Below are positions 22,516 through 31,746 of a stretch of 64,000 nt of DNA, piece after piece. The notes below the pieces were generated by a model. That model was given only the letters and a program-made list of their open reading frames with translations. It was not told the DNA's origin and did no database searches. Source of the stretch: Saccharofermentans sp. (lineage in GTDB: Bacteria; Bacillota; Clostridia; Saccharofermentanales; Saccharofermentanaceae); NCBI GenBank assembly GCA_024688685.1, contig JAILDX010000039.1, positions 84,203 to 148,202 on the forward strand, written 5' to 3'. Each line of letters opens with the position of its first letter. The stretch's first letter is position 1. The translations under genes and the position numbers were made by a program.

Positions 22516-23136
22516 CTATTTCGTTTTATAAAGATAAAAGTCACACTTTGTTCCACCGGTACCAAGTGTCTGTGTTCTCTCGAAAACAATACCTTTAAGA
22601 TATGCATATGCATAAATGTCGTTCTTGCAGAAGATATGAGCTATCTCCGGACATCCCAGTTCCGTCGTATATCTAACATACGGACATGCGAGGACATCAA
22701 AACGCAATGAATCTCCGTCAGCATGATGGAACTTCTGCCTGAAACCTGCAGATTCCCCGAACATCGTCCTGGCCCCTTTGGCAAACCCCTTAAGGAATAT
22801 TGTTTTTCCAAACGGCATCTTTACCATTCGCTGATATGTCTTGGCGGTCTCCTTGGCATAAGAAGCCATTCCTTCCTCTATGATCTCAAGAGCTTTATCC
22901 GGTGTTGCTTCTTTCAAAGACAGATACAACGCTGAAGCGTTAAATATGCCTTTTGTATGAACATATTCTTCCTTAGAGAAAGGTGGATATCTGTTTGTGA
23001 TTTCAGACAAAATTACCGCTGCTCTGTTCCAGACATCATTTCCTTTATCCTCTCCAAGGCATGAATCGATCATCATCCTGATAGCACAGGAAGGCTTTGA
23101 ATCCTCCAATATTTTTAAAGCTTCGTTCTTATCCAT
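22516..23136 (-). CDS. ATC hydrolase-like protein 2, 206 aa
   Basis: Same family as 21187, with CPYVRYTTELGCPEIAHIFC and the terminal RTQTLGTGGTKCDFYLY. The two Cys-containing motifs that mark the family are kept, whereas the N-terminal helical region diverges. It directly follows the ABC-A pair (21-bp gap) and precedes the methyltransferase. Confidence 0.75.
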   Translation of the reverse strand: MDKNEALKILEDSKPSCAIRMMIDSCLGEDKGNDVWNRAAVILSEITNRYPPFSKEEYVHTKGIFNASALYLSLKEATPDKALEIIEEGMASYAKETAKTYQRMVKMPFGKTIFLKGFAKGARTMFGESAGFRQKFHHADGDSLRFDVLACPYVRYTTELGCPEIAHIFCKNDIYAYAYLKGIVFERTQTLGTGGTKCDFYLYKTK

Positions 23137-23157
23137 CTGTTCACCTTATTAATGCAA

Positions 23158-24888
23158 TCAGGCTTCCTGAAGCGATACCATATGCGCATAAGTTCCGTTC
23201 TGCGTCATGAGTGTCTCGTGATTGCCTCTCTCGGTTATCTTTCCGTCTGTTACGACAAGGATCTGGTCGGCATTCCTTATGGTCCTTAACCTATGTGCGA
23301 TAACAAGCAGTGTTTTGTCTTTGCACAACTCTGAAATAGCCTCCTGGATAGCACGTTCATTATCAGCATCCACACTTGCGGTAGCCTCATCAAGGATAAC
23401 GATGGGCGAATCCTTCAATATGCATCTGGCGATGGATATTCTCTGCTGCTCACCGCCTGATAGTGATGCACCTCCTTCACCGATAACGGTATCAAATCCG
23501 TTCGGAAGCTGCATTATAAAATCGTAGCATCTTGCTTTCTTTGCAGCTTCCTCAACTTCCTCACGTGTTGCATCGGGACGGCCAATCGCAATATTGTTAT
23601 ATACGGTATCCTGGAACAGATATACGCGCTGGAAAACCATGCTTATCTGATCCATAAGGCTGCCGAGAGAAATATCTCTGATATCTTCCCCTCTTACAAG
23701 GATCTTGCCGTTCTTCACATCCCAGAATCTTGCAAGGAGCGAAGCTATCGTTGATTTACCGCCGCCGGAAGGACCGACCAGAGCTGTCATTTCGCCCTGC
23801 TTTATCTTGAACGAGACATTGGTGAGTACGTCCTTTTCCGTGTATGCAAATCCAACATTCTCGTATTCGATCTCATCGATCCCTGATGCATCTGATACGG
23901 ATACCAGTGTATTCTTGCCATTGTCGGCAAGCTCTTCTGCAGCAAATACTTCCTCTATACGGTCAAGGCTTGCAGATGTGACCGTGAGTCTTGCCATCTG
24001 ACCGTAATAGCTCTTGATGGATACAAACACATCGAAAAGGAAGAGCGCCATACCGGCCATATATTCAGCTGATATCGATCCGGAAGTATATAGGTATGCA
24101 CTCAACGCGAGCACCAGAGCCGTACCAATTCCAAAAGTAAGATACAGCGCTCTTGACCATGGTGTGTATGCCTTCTCAAAATCAATACTTTCCCTGCAGC
24201 TTTTCGCGAACTCATCTGTAAGTCTCCTGGACTTATCTCCGAGCATGTTATAGGATTTGATGATCCCGATGCCTTCAGCAAAATCCAGTACTTCCTCGGT
24301 AAGAGATTCTGAGGCTTCCTGCTTGATTACAGAATGTTTCATTGATGTCTTAAGCATAAGGTTTCCGACAATGATAAATGCTCCGACAACCAAAAGTGAT
24401 AAAAGTCCCATTCTGATATCCATTACGAACATCATGACTACCATGATGATCTGAGAAATGAGAAATGTTACGAGTTCGGATAGAACACCCATGCAGTTTT
24501 CTTCAATGAAGACCATATCGGTTGCAAGAACAGAACTGATCTTTCCGATATTTCCTTCGGTAAAATAACCCATCGGAAGTTTTCTAAGATGATCACCGAG
24601 CTTAAGTCTCATGTCAGCAAATACCATATATCCGGTTGCCGACTGCAAAACATTGGATATGTGTTCAAAGACAGCCTCGAGTATTACACTGGCCAAAACA
24701 GCAACACCAAAATAGATACACTTGGTCTTATCCATCTCGCCCCTCATAAAAAGACTGATGCAGATAAAGCACAACATCAGGGGAACTTTCATCATTAACC
24801 CTTTAAGGAAAGCTGTTATATAGGATGCTCTTATCCTTGTTTTATACTTCCCAGTCATATTGATTATTCTGTGTAATATCTTCAACAT
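23158..24888 (-). CDS. ABC transporter subunit A2 (TMD-NBD half, IrtB/YbtP-like), 576 aa
   Basis: Six-helix membrane domain (residues ~1-320) fused to an NBD with Walker A GPSGGGKST, signature LSGGEQQR and Walker B IVILDEATASVD. The ATG at 24888 follows AAAGGAG in the end of the upstream gene; a longer frame exists but overlaps A1. With A1 it forms a heterodimer. In siderophore systems (IrtAB, YbtPQ) such exporter-shaped dimers import ferric complexes. Proximity to iron boxes supports that here, but drug export cannot be excluded. Confidence 0.88.
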   Translation of the reverse strand: MLKILHRIINMTGKYKTRIRASYITAFLKGLMMKVPLMLCFICISLFMRGEMDKTKCIYFGVAVLASVILEAVFEHISNVLQSATGYMVFADMRLKLGDHLRKLPMGYFTEGNIGKISSVLATDMVFIEENCMGVLSELVTFLISQIIMVVMMFVMDIRMGLLSLLVVGAFIIVGNLMLKTSMKHSVIKQEASESLTEEVLDFAEGIGIIKSYNMLGDKSRRLTDEFAKSCRESIDFEKAYTPWSRALYLTFGIGTALVLALSAYLYTSGSISAEYMAGMALFLFDVFVSIKSYYGQMARLTVTSASLDRIEEVFAAEELADNGKNTLVSVSDASGIDEIEYENVGFAYTEKDVLTNVSFKIKQGEMTALVGPSGGGKSTIASLLARFWDVKNGKILVRGEDIRDISLGSLMDQISMVFQRVYLFQDTVYNNIAIGRPDATREEVEEAAKKARCYDFIMQLPNGFDTVIGEGGASLSGGEQQRISIARCILKDSPIVILDEATASVDADNERAIQEAISELCKDKTLLVIAHRLRTIRNADQILVVTDGKITERGNHETLMTQNGTYAHMVSLQEA

Positions 24889-24893
24889 ACCGA

Positions 24894-26627
24894 TCACGCT
24901 CCTTTTATCTTCCATGTGCTTGCGCTGACAGACGCATCCCACAGTTTCTTATATTCTGAACAGGAATCCAGTAACCGTTCATGTGTATCGGACGCAACAC
25001 ATATTCCATCCTTCATTACGCATATCTTATCTGCATTCTTTATTGTTGAAAGACGGTGCGCAATGACAAGAACCGTTTTATCCTTAACGATCTCATCAAG
25101 TGCCGCATTCATCTTCTCCTCATTCTCCGGATCCATAAATGCGGTTGCCTCATCGAGGACTATTACAGGTGCATCTTTGAGAATTGCTCTCGCCAGCGAG
25201 ATCCTCTGACGTTCGCCACCGGATAGCTGCTTACCTCCATCTCCTGCCTGTGTCATGATACCGTCAGGAAATCTATTGAGGAACTCTTCACACTGAGCTC
25301 TTTGGGCGGCCATAAGAACTTCTTCCCTTGTTGCATCAGGTCTGCCGATAAGAATGTTCTCGTACAGAGTGGTATTAAACAGAAACTGTTCCTGTGATAC
25401 AAATGCAACATGATCATTCAGCGCCTCAAGCTTCATGTCTGTAATGTCCTGACCTCCGATTGTTATGGAACCGGAATTAAGATCATAGTAGTGAACCAAA
25501 AGCTTTGCCAAAGTTGATTTACCGCTTCCTGATTCTCCGACAAGAGCAGTAGTTGTCCCCTGCTTAAGTGACAGATCAACACCGTGTAAGACTTCTTTCT
25601 CATCGTAGCCGAAATGGATATCTTTGAACTCAATGTCATAGTTACTGCCGGAAAAATCAGACGTTCCCTCCTTAAGAGCAGGCTTATCCATCATCTTCTC
25701 GAGTTCTGCGATCTTGTAGTCAAGCTGAGGGAACTTTCCAGCAAAATTAAGTGCTTTAAGGAATGACGGACCTACAGCAAAAGACATGCACATGACCAGT
25801 ATCAGCTTGTCGACACTTATTGTTCCTCCGAGAACCATTCCTGAACCGAAAGGAAGCATCAGTAATACGAGGCACGGCAATACGCTTGTATATGCAGCCA
25901 TCCACGGCCAGCATACCTTATACCATGCAATCGTAAAATCGCGGTAACTTCTTACCACATCGCCAAACTTTTTGTATGAGTCGCCGTCTTTATTAAAGAC
26001 CTTAACTACTTCCATTCCGTTGACATATTCGATTATCGTATTATTCATTCTGGCGGCTGATTCGTAATAAGCATTCATCTTTGACATACCCTGCTTCATC
26101 ATCATGCCCATCGCGAACATTCCAACAATAAGTGGAACCAGAGAAAGAAGACCAAGTCTCCAGTCTGTTATGAACATCAGAATAATAATGATCACCGGAA
26201 TTGCTATATTGGCTATGCCCTCCGGAATTGCATGTGCAAGCAGAAGTTCGATCTGATCGATATCATCAGTGAAGACTTTCTTGATACGTCCCGTTCCCAA
26301 TTCCTTTATGCTTCCGAGGGGCTGCTTCTCAAGTTTGCCCTGCAATGATATACGCAGGTTTTTCAGAGTGTTATAAGCACTTATATGCGAGAATTCCAAC
26401 CCCTGTACATATGACAGCGAATAGATGATCTCACACACTGCCACAACAGCTACCCTGATCAATACGAAAGTCATATCAACACTTTCTCCTCTGGTCAGGG
26501 GCGATATGATCTGATACAAAAAGAAATACGGCATTACCGATGCGATTATGCCTATGGACATCATAATAACTGCCCATACCGTGTATTTCTTATACTCTCC
26601 GATATACGGAGCCACTCTTTTAAACAT
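24894..26627 (-). CDS. ABC transporter subunit A1 (TMD-NBD half, IrtA/YbtQ-like), 577 aa
   Basis: TMD-NBD half transporter with Walker A GESGSGKST, signature LSGGERQR and Walker B VIVLDEATAFMDPENE. The EATA-[FY]-x-DP form is shared with the first subunit of the two other modules and separates first from second subunits. No SIP-like domain is fused. First gene of the operon A1-A2-ATC2-methyltransferase-ATC1, behind a box at 26648. Confidence 0.88.
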   Translation of the reverse strand: MFKRVAPYIGEYKKYTVWAVIMMSIGIIASVMPYFFLYQIISPLTRGESVDMTFVLIRVAVVAVCEIIYSLSYVQGLEFSHISAYNTLKNLRISLQGKLEKQPLGSIKELGTGRIKKVFTDDIDQIELLLAHAIPEGIANIAIPVIIIILMFITDWRLGLLSLVPLIVGMFAMGMMMKQGMSKMNAYYESAARMNNTIIEYVNGMEVVKVFNKDGDSYKKFGDVVRSYRDFTIAWYKVCWPWMAAYTSVLPCLVLLMLPFGSGMVLGGTISVDKLILVMCMSFAVGPSFLKALNFAGKFPQLDYKIAELEKMMDKPALKEGTSDFSGSNYDIEFKDIHFGYDEKEVLHGVDLSLKQGTTTALVGESGSGKSTLAKLLVHYYDLNSGSITIGGQDITDMKLEALNDHVAFVSQEQFLFNTTLYENILIGRPDATREEVLMAAQRAQCEEFLNRFPDGIMTQAGDGGKQLSGGERQRISLARAILKDAPVIVLDEATAFMDPENEEKMNAALDEIVKDKTVLVIAHRLSTIKNADKICVMKDGICVASDTHERLLDSCSEYKKLWDASVSASTWKIKGA

Positions 26628-26647
26628 TTCCTGTCTCCTCTCTGCTG

Positions 26648-26663
26648 GTTAGCTTAGGCTAAC
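26648..26663 (-). promoter_or_regulatory. iron-type box before ABC module A
   Basis: GTTAGC-TTAG-GCTAAC lies between the tetR-A terminator and the ribosome site of the A1 gene. There is little room for a full promoter downstream of the terminator. Confidence 0.75.
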
Positions 26664-26676
26664 TCGTTGTGTATAT

Positions 26677-26703
26677 TAAAAGCCGCGCAGCGACGGCTTT
26701 TTT
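26677..26703 (-). terminator. terminator after tetR-A
   Basis: AAAGCCG pairs with CGGCTTT around an 8-nt loop on the minus strand, followed by a T/A-rich tail. The flanking A and T runs make it potentially bidirectional. Confidence 0.75.
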
Positions 26704-26709
26704 ACCTGT

Positions 26710-27324
26710 TTATAAAAGACCTATTGCTTCTGTCCAGTTAAAGAATCTGCACATAACCCCGCAGTGTTCCTCAATCTCCTTCCATGTCATCTTGTGGATG
26801 AAAGGCTCGTAAATGGAAGTCCAGAAAGATGTGCAAAGAACATGCATCTGTGCTTCAGATATATCAGCCTTTGCAAGTCCCCTCTTTTTTGTCTCAAGGT
26901 AATACTGCATATAGGCTTCAGTCATGCGTAATGCAAAATCATGTTCGTAATTCTCATATGATGTGCCTGAAGACTTCTCAAGCAGGATAACCAGATCCTT
27001 ACGAAATCCCCAGATCATTCTGAACATATTCAAAACATATTCCTCATCCATGATCCAGGTGCTCCTGATCTGATCATCGGACATGCCGGCAAAATCTATC
27101 TCGGTACGAAGTTTGATAAAACTGTCCATCTTGTCAGCCGCATCCTTAACAACGGCCTGAAAGAGTTCCTCTTTACCTTTATACCGCTTATAAACAGCTC
27201 CGGTTGTTACACCTGCATTCTCACAGATGCGTTTAAGATCAGCCTTTATAAATCCGTTAGCAATAAACTCTTCACGGGCACTTTTTAGCAGTCTTGGATC
27301 GATACTTGTATCACGAACAGACAT
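26710..27324 (-). CDS. TetR-family regulator of ABC module A, 204 aa
   Basis: TetR domain with ICENAGVTTGAVYKRYKGKE. The ligand domain carries LLEKSSGTSYENYEHDF, a motif recurring in the TetR proteins of modules B and C, so the three form a subfamily. Located immediately upstream of A1/A2 on the same strand, with dyads in its promoter region. Likely a ligand-responsive regulator of the neighbouring transporter. Confidence 0.85.
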   Translation of the reverse strand: MSVRDTSIDPRLLKSAREEFIANGFIKADLKRICENAGVTTGAVYKRYKGKEELFQAVVKDAADKMDSFIKLRTEIDFAGMSDDQIRSTWIMDEEYVLNMFRMIWGFRKDLVILLEKSSGTSYENYEHDFALRMTEAYMQYYLETKKRGLAKADISEAQMHVLCTSFWTSIYEPFIHKMTWKEIEEHCGVMCRFFNWTEAIGLL

Positions 27325-27349
27325 TTTAACCTCGCAAGCTGATAGTACT

Positions 27350-27397
27350 GATAATCAAATTATCGGTAATCTTTTTATCATACACATTGAACAATGT
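27350..27397. promoter_or_regulatory. dyads in the tetR-A leader/promoter
   Basis: GATAAT-CAA-ATTATC (27350-27364) and ACATTG-AA-CAATGT (27384-27397) are perfect inverted repeats upstream of tetR-A; the second touches a minus-strand TTGACA. They are candidate TetR-A operators. Confidence 0.5.
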
Positions 27398-27425
27398 CAA
27401 CAATTATAAGGATTTGCGTTTATAA

Positions 27426-27441
27426 GTTAGATACCGCTAAC
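27426..27441. promoter_or_regulatory. iron-type box 1 of the tetR-A/ECF intergenic region
   Basis: GTTAGA-TACC-GCTAAC, overlapping the position expected for the -35 element of the ECF operon promoter (TATAAT at 27462-27467). Confidence 0.75.
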
Positions 27442-27476
27442 ATTTGTCATTGACAACACTATATAATGATGATAAA

Positions 27477-27492
27477 GTTAGCGGCGTCTAAC
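27477..27492 (+). promoter_or_regulatory. iron-type box 2 before the ECF operon
   Basis: GTTAGC-GGCG-TCTAAC begins 9 bp after TATAAT, covering the expected transcription start. Together with box 1 it brackets the ECF promoter. Confidence 0.78.
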
Positions 27493-27535
27493 TGCGACCT
27501 TACAACAAGAGGATATTTAAAGGAGAGTCAATAAG

Positions 27536-28138
27536 ATGAGCACAGAAACAAACAGCAACAAGTTAAAGCCAAAGGATTTTATCACCGTAGGAATCTTTAC
27601 TGCGATCATATTTGTAGTTGAATTCGCATGCGGAATGCTTGGATATATCCATCCTTTCATCGTTGCATCTTATGTTGTTATGATTCCTCTTGTAGGTGCC
27701 ATCCCCATGATGCTTTTTTATACGAAGGTCCAGAAGTTCGGTATGATCACCATCATGTCTGTTCTTATCGCAATAATCATGTTCGTTGCCGGAATGGGAT
27801 TCCTGGGCGCGCCCCTCATCATCGCAGCAGGTGTAGCAGCAGATCTTATCGCAAGATCAGGCAAATATAAGAGTTTCAAAACAACCATGTTAAGCTATGG
27901 TGTGTTCTGCCTCTGGATATGTGCAAACTATTTTCCTGTCATCATCACTGCAGAGTCTTACCGTCAGGATCTTATCGACGGAGGATACTCTGCTGAATAC
28001 TGCAATAACTTATTCCTTGCGATCAATTACAAGACTATCGCAGTATTGCTCGTTCTCTGCTTCGTATTCGGATGCATCGGTGCCGTAATCGGAAAAGCAG
28101 TAGTTAAAAAGCATTTCGAGAAGGCCGGAATAGTGTGA
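27536..28138 (+). CDS. ECF transporter S component, MptD/Trep_Strep type, 200 aa
   Basis: Six hydrophobic helices with the family features (KDFITVGIFTAIIFVVEFAC, GAPLIIAAGVAADLIARSGK). S components bind the substrate; this family's ligands are not established but it is repeatedly linked to metal or siderophore loci. AAAGGAG precedes the ATG. First of three overlapping genes S-T-A/A. Confidence 0.85.
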   Translation: MSTETNSNKLKPKDFITVGIFTAIIFVVEFACGMLGYIHPFIVASYVVMIPLVGAIPMMLFYTKVQKFGMITIMSVLIAIIMFVAGMGFLGAPLIIAAGVAADLIARSGKYKSFKTTMLSYGVFCLWICANYFPVIITAESYRQDLIDGGYSAEYCNNLFLAINYKTIAVLLVLCFVFGCIGAVIGKAVVKKHFEKAGIV

Positions 28139-28833
28139 TGAGACTCGATCCGAGAACAAAGCTGTACATGATCCTGATCGTCTCGGCGGTCGTCATGATG
28201 AGCGCCACAACACCCTTTTTGTGGGCTGTCAGGATCTTAATGACTTTGATCCCGGTAATCCTTCTTGTCATTGAGAAGAAATACACAAGTGCACTTGGTT
28301 TTACTTTTTTGTATGTTGCAGCGCTTGTACTGACATTCGCATTTTTATCGGAGAATTCGGCAAGTTTTTTCAAATCATTCGTTACGGGATACAGCGGAAT
28401 CGTAGTGCAGTTTATGCCGTGTATCATTACAGCCTGGTATGTGGTAAGGACAACAAAGATCGACGAGTTTATGTCAGCCATGCAAAAGATGCATCTGCCT
28501 GACGGCATAACGATATCACTGGCTGTTGTCATGAGATTCTTTCCGACGATTGCCGAAGAGTATTCTGCCATCAGTGATGCCATGAAGATGCGCGGTATAT
28601 CATTGGGCGGCGGCAACGCAGTGAAAATGATCGAGTACCGCATGATCCCTCTCCTGTTTTCATGCGTAAACATAGGGGACGAATTATCAGCAGCTGCCAT
28701 CACAAGAGGCCTTGGAGGAAAAGTAAAAAGGACCAGCGTTGAGGAGCTTAAGCTTCGCTTCGTTGACTGGCTGTTAATAGCAGCATTTACATCAGTTTTG
28801 GTAATCTTCGTGTTGTATAAATACATCTTATGA
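28138..28833 (+). CDS. ECF transporter T component (EcfT), 231 aa
   Basis: EcfT/CbiQ-type transmembrane coupler with the Ala-Arg-Gly-type motifs MKMRGISLGGG and ITRGLGGK that contact the ATPases. Its start overlaps the S-component stop (TGATG). Only one T gene is present, so this is a group I (dedicated) ECF system. Confidence 0.9.
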   Translation: MRLDPRTKLYMILIVSAVVMMSATTPFLWAVRILMTLIPVILLVIEKKYTSALGFTFLYVAALVLTFAFLSENSASFFKSFVTGYSGIVVQFMPCIITAWYVVRTTKIDEFMSAMQKMHLPDGITISLAVVMRFFPTIAEEYSAISDAMKMRGISLGGGNAVKMIEYRMIPLLFSCVNIGDELSAAAITRGLGGKVKRTSVEELKLRFVDWLLIAAFTSVLVIFVLYKYIL

Positions 28834-30338
28834 GCGAATACATTATTAATATCGAACATGTAAGTTTTAAGTATAAGGGTTCTGATGAAGGCCTTCTTAA
28901 AGATACCTCTCTGACTGTCACAAAAGGAGATACTCTTCTTCTTACAGGTGCATCAGGCTCGGGAAAGACCACATTGATAAGACTTATAAACGGACTTATT
29001 CCTCACTACTATCAAGGTGAGCTTGAAGGCAAAGTCACAGTATCCGGACGCGATATCGGCAATACAGAACTATATGAGCTTGCCGGGGTCGTCGGTACCG
29101 TTTTTCAAAATCCGAGAAGCCAGTTTTTTTCCATCGATACTGACGGAGAGATCGTTTTCGGACCGGAGAATGTCGGACTGGATCCTGACGAAATACTGAA
29201 GCGTAAGCAGACCGTAGTAAATGAGATGCATATTGGGAAACTGCTCGGAAGAAGTCTTTTCGAGCTCTCGGGAGGTGAGAAGCAGAGCATCGCGTGCGCT
29301 TCGGTATCAGCACTTTTGCCTGAGATCATCTTGCTTGATGAACCATCGTCGAATCTCGATCAGGGTGCTATCTCAAAACTTCACGATCAGATTGTTCAAT
29401 GGCAGGCTCAGGGCAAGACTATTGTTATCTCTGAGCACAGACTCTGGTATTTAAAAGACATCGTTGACCGCGTGATCTATATGAATGCGGGGCAGATCGC
29501 TCATGAATGGAGCGGAGAAGAATTCGCTTCATTCGACAGCAAAAGGATAAACGAATTAAAGCTCAGGCCTTTGGTTGTGCCTGATATACTGTCACGCGGG
29601 TGCGATGGTGATTGCGAATGCAAAGAAACATGTGACAAGGTTACAGAAGTCCCGGAGTCTGAAGGAATTATTCTGAAGGATTTCTTTTTCTCATATCACC
29701 GGAATCCGTATCTTATCTGGAAGAAGAGCTTTAAGGAGAATGATCCTAACCTGAGTCTCTGTATCCCGAGACTTGTTCTGCCAAAAGGGAAGGTCATAGG
29801 CGTTATCGGTAAGAACGGTACGGGCAAGTCGACTTTTCTTAAATGTGTATGCGGTCTGCAAAAGGAATGCAAGGGCAGGATCGAAGCTGACGGCAAAGAG
29901 TATAAAGGCAAAGGCAGGCTGAAGTTCAGCTATATGGTAATGCAGGACGTGAACCACCAGTTGTTTACTGACAGCGTTGAAGCCGAGATCCTTCTCTCGA
30001 TGGCTGAAGAAGATAAAACCCGCTGTGATGAGATCCTGGCAAGCCTCGGTATCCTGGAATTCAAAGATAAGCACCCGATGGCTCTGTCTGGCGGTCAGAA
30101 ACAGCGTGTGGCAATAGCTTCGGCAATCGCAGCCGATTCTAAGCTTATGCTCTTTGATGAGCCTACGTCAGGACTGGATTTCTCGCACATGGAAAAAGTC
30201 GGAGAGCTGTTGAAAGTCCTGGCTCAATCGGGTAATACTGTACTTGTGGCCACACACGACCCGGAGCTCATTGATCTCTGCTGTGATTATATTTTGTGTA
30301 TTGAGAATGGTAAACTCGGATACCTGAAAAAGGTTTAA
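28830..30338 (+). CDS. ECF ATPase with two fused NBDs (EcfA-EcfA'), 502 aa
   Basis: Two ABC domains in one chain. First: Walker A GASGSGKTT, signature LSGGEKQ, Walker B IILLDEPSSNLD. Second: GKNGTGKST, LSGGQKQR and LMLFDEPTSGLD. A Cys-rich linker (CDGDCECKETC near residue 262) joins them. The ATG overlaps the ecfT stop. It energises the S/T pair. Confidence 0.92.
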   Translation: MSEYIINIEHVSFKYKGSDEGLLKDTSLTVTKGDTLLLTGASGSGKTTLIRLINGLIPHYYQGELEGKVTVSGRDIGNTELYELAGVVGTVFQNPRSQFFSIDTDGEIVFGPENVGLDPDEILKRKQTVVNEMHIGKLLGRSLFELSGGEKQSIACASVSALLPEIILLDEPSSNLDQGAISKLHDQIVQWQAQGKTIVISEHRLWYLKDIVDRVIYMNAGQIAHEWSGEEFASFDSKRINELKLRPLVVPDILSRGCDGDCECKETCDKVTEVPESEGIILKDFFFSYHRNPYLIWKKSFKENDPNLSLCIPRLVLPKGKVIGVIGKNGTGKSTFLKCVCGLQKECKGRIEADGKEYKGKGRLKFSYMVMQDVNHQLFTDSVEAEILLSMAEEDKTRCDEILASLGILEFKDKHPMALSGGQKQRVAIASAIAADSKLMLFDEPTSGLDFSHMEKVGELLKVLAQSGNTVLVATHDPELIDLCCDYILCIENGKLGYLKKV

Positions 30339-30340
30339 GC

Positions 30341-31042
30341 CTATTTTATTTTTCTGCTTACCAGGAATCCGTTCTCATCTTTATCGATTACAAATTCTTC
30401 AGCTAAAGGATTTTTGTTCCCGACAACGCAATAATCACACATCGGGCTGTTGCCGCAAGTCCCGCAGCGTATAAGAGTGCCGTGGATCTGTTCGATTCCG
30501 AAATAATCTGAGTTGCACATTAGAGGCAGTACGTGAAGCAGATCATGCTTTTTGGCAAACTCCGCATTGGGACACTGCGTAAAATGATACCTCGCAATGT
30601 GGTTCTCTTTATCATATGGTTCGTCAACATTTATGAATCCGGCCGGATACTTTACGATGTCTCGTCTGTCTCCGTCTCCCGATTTCTTAAAGATCTTGTT
30701 GATCAACCACATATTGGAAGGCCTGTTAAGATCAAATACCTTTCCAAGATTTACAAAAGCACCCATGAACATATTCGATACAAAATCCTGCAATTCAGAT
30801 ACAGGCGGTTGATCCGGAAGAGAGGGATACAGGGAAAAGATCAAAAGCCCGCCGTAAATAGCCATTGCATGACCGTTCTTCTTCCCGCCGTAATCCGGAA
30901 GATCCGGAAGATAAGTGTTATATTGCTCTACAGTTTTTTCCCAGATCAAACCCGCTTGGTCGCTGCCGTATCTTTCACAAAGCCAATTCTTTACAGGCTT
31001 GCAATATGGGAGTTTATTGACCGGAATATGATTACTAACCAT
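30341..31042 (-). CDS. ATC hydrolase-like protein 3, 233 aa
   Basis: Family pattern kept in the C-terminal half: QCPNAEFAKKHDLLHVLPLM, CNSDYF and NSPMCDYCV. It lacks the usual GG before the last Cys, so the active site may differ. Start overlaps the nitroreductase stop (TAATG). It is the tenth and last gene of the minus-strand operon that begins at 36831 and converges on the ECF operon with 2 bp between stop codons. Confidence 0.7.
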   Translation of the reverse strand: MVSNHIPVNKLPYCKPVKNWLCERYGSDQAGLIWEKTVEQYNTYLPDLPDYGGKKNGHAMAIYGGLLIFSLYPSLPDQPPVSELQDFVSNMFMGAFVNLGKVFDLNRPSNMWLINKIFKKSGDGDRRDIVKYPAGFINVDEPYDKENHIARYHFTQCPNAEFAKKHDLLHVLPLMCNSDYFGIEQIHGTLIRCGTCGNSPMCDYCVVGNKNPLAEEFVIDKDENGFLVSRKIK

Positions 31043-31710
31043 TACACCCACTCAAAGTTCTCCCTTCCGGCACCGAGCTCGAAATGATGTTTCACGATAC
31101 CTTTATCAATTCCGGACATTGGTCCGCTCTTATATGTCAGACAAACCTTATTGCCTTCGCCGGTGATAGTGAAAGCCTGCTGATTAATCGCAGTCGGTGC
31201 AAGGAGAGCCGCCTCAACACCGTTCTTAAACCACTCCGGAGCTTCGCCGGCATAACTGCTGACCTGATCCATTCTCTTACTTTTATGTGGCACTCCCTGT
31301 GTCTTGCCGTGACCTACAGCGATAATGCTCACGATCTTCTTACCGCTGACAAATCCTTCAACATATTTTCTGCTGAAAGTTCCTGCCATCCACCATGTGT
31401 TAAGACCGTTCATCTGAGCATAAAGGCATAGATCGGATCCTGCATATCCGAGCATCTCATCTACTTTTTCGCGATTATCAGCTGCCAAAACGAAATAGGA
31501 ATACACACCCGTTCCGCCCATAAGAGTTTTGCCCAAAAGACTAACCGGTGTCTTCTCACTCTCGATCAGCGCAATCGAAAGGCTAAACTTATTGTTCAGT
31601 TCATCAACTCTTGATTTCAGAATGATTTTTTCAGAATCTGACAGAGGCGTTCCGTCAAACTTTCTGACTGTGTGCCTTTCAGTCATTGCCTTCTTCATTT
31701 GCTCTGTCAT
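31042..31710 (-). CDS. nitroreductase-family flavoprotein, 222 aa
   Basis: TM1586-like nitroreductase: TERHTVRKFDGTPLSDSEK near the N-terminus (FMN phosphate contact), GLNTWWMAGTFS in the middle and LLAPTAINQQ near the C-terminus. Such enzymes use FMN and NAD(P)H. In this operon it could reduce ferric complexes or a heterocycle, which is inference. The ATG at 31710 follows AGGAGA. Confidence 0.85.
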   Translation of the reverse strand: MTEQMKKAMTERHTVRKFDGTPLSDSEKIILKSRVDELNNKFSLSIALIESEKTPVSLLGKTLMGGTGVYSYFVLAADNREKVDEMLGYAGSDLCLYAQMNGLNTWWMAGTFSRKYVEGFVSGKKIVSIIAVGHGKTQGVPHKSKRMDQVSSYAGEAPEWFKNGVEAALLAPTAINQQAFTITGEGNKVCLTYKSGPMSGIDKGIVKHHFELGAGRENFEWV

Positions 31711-31746
31711 ATTGTTCTCCTGTACAGCAGTTCGGATTTCAGACAA

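Noticed and set aside
28104..28859. Minus-strand 251-codon frame across the EcfT gene
   Set aside because: It mirrors the ecfT frame and crosses gene borders; the plus-strand ECF genes explain the region completely.
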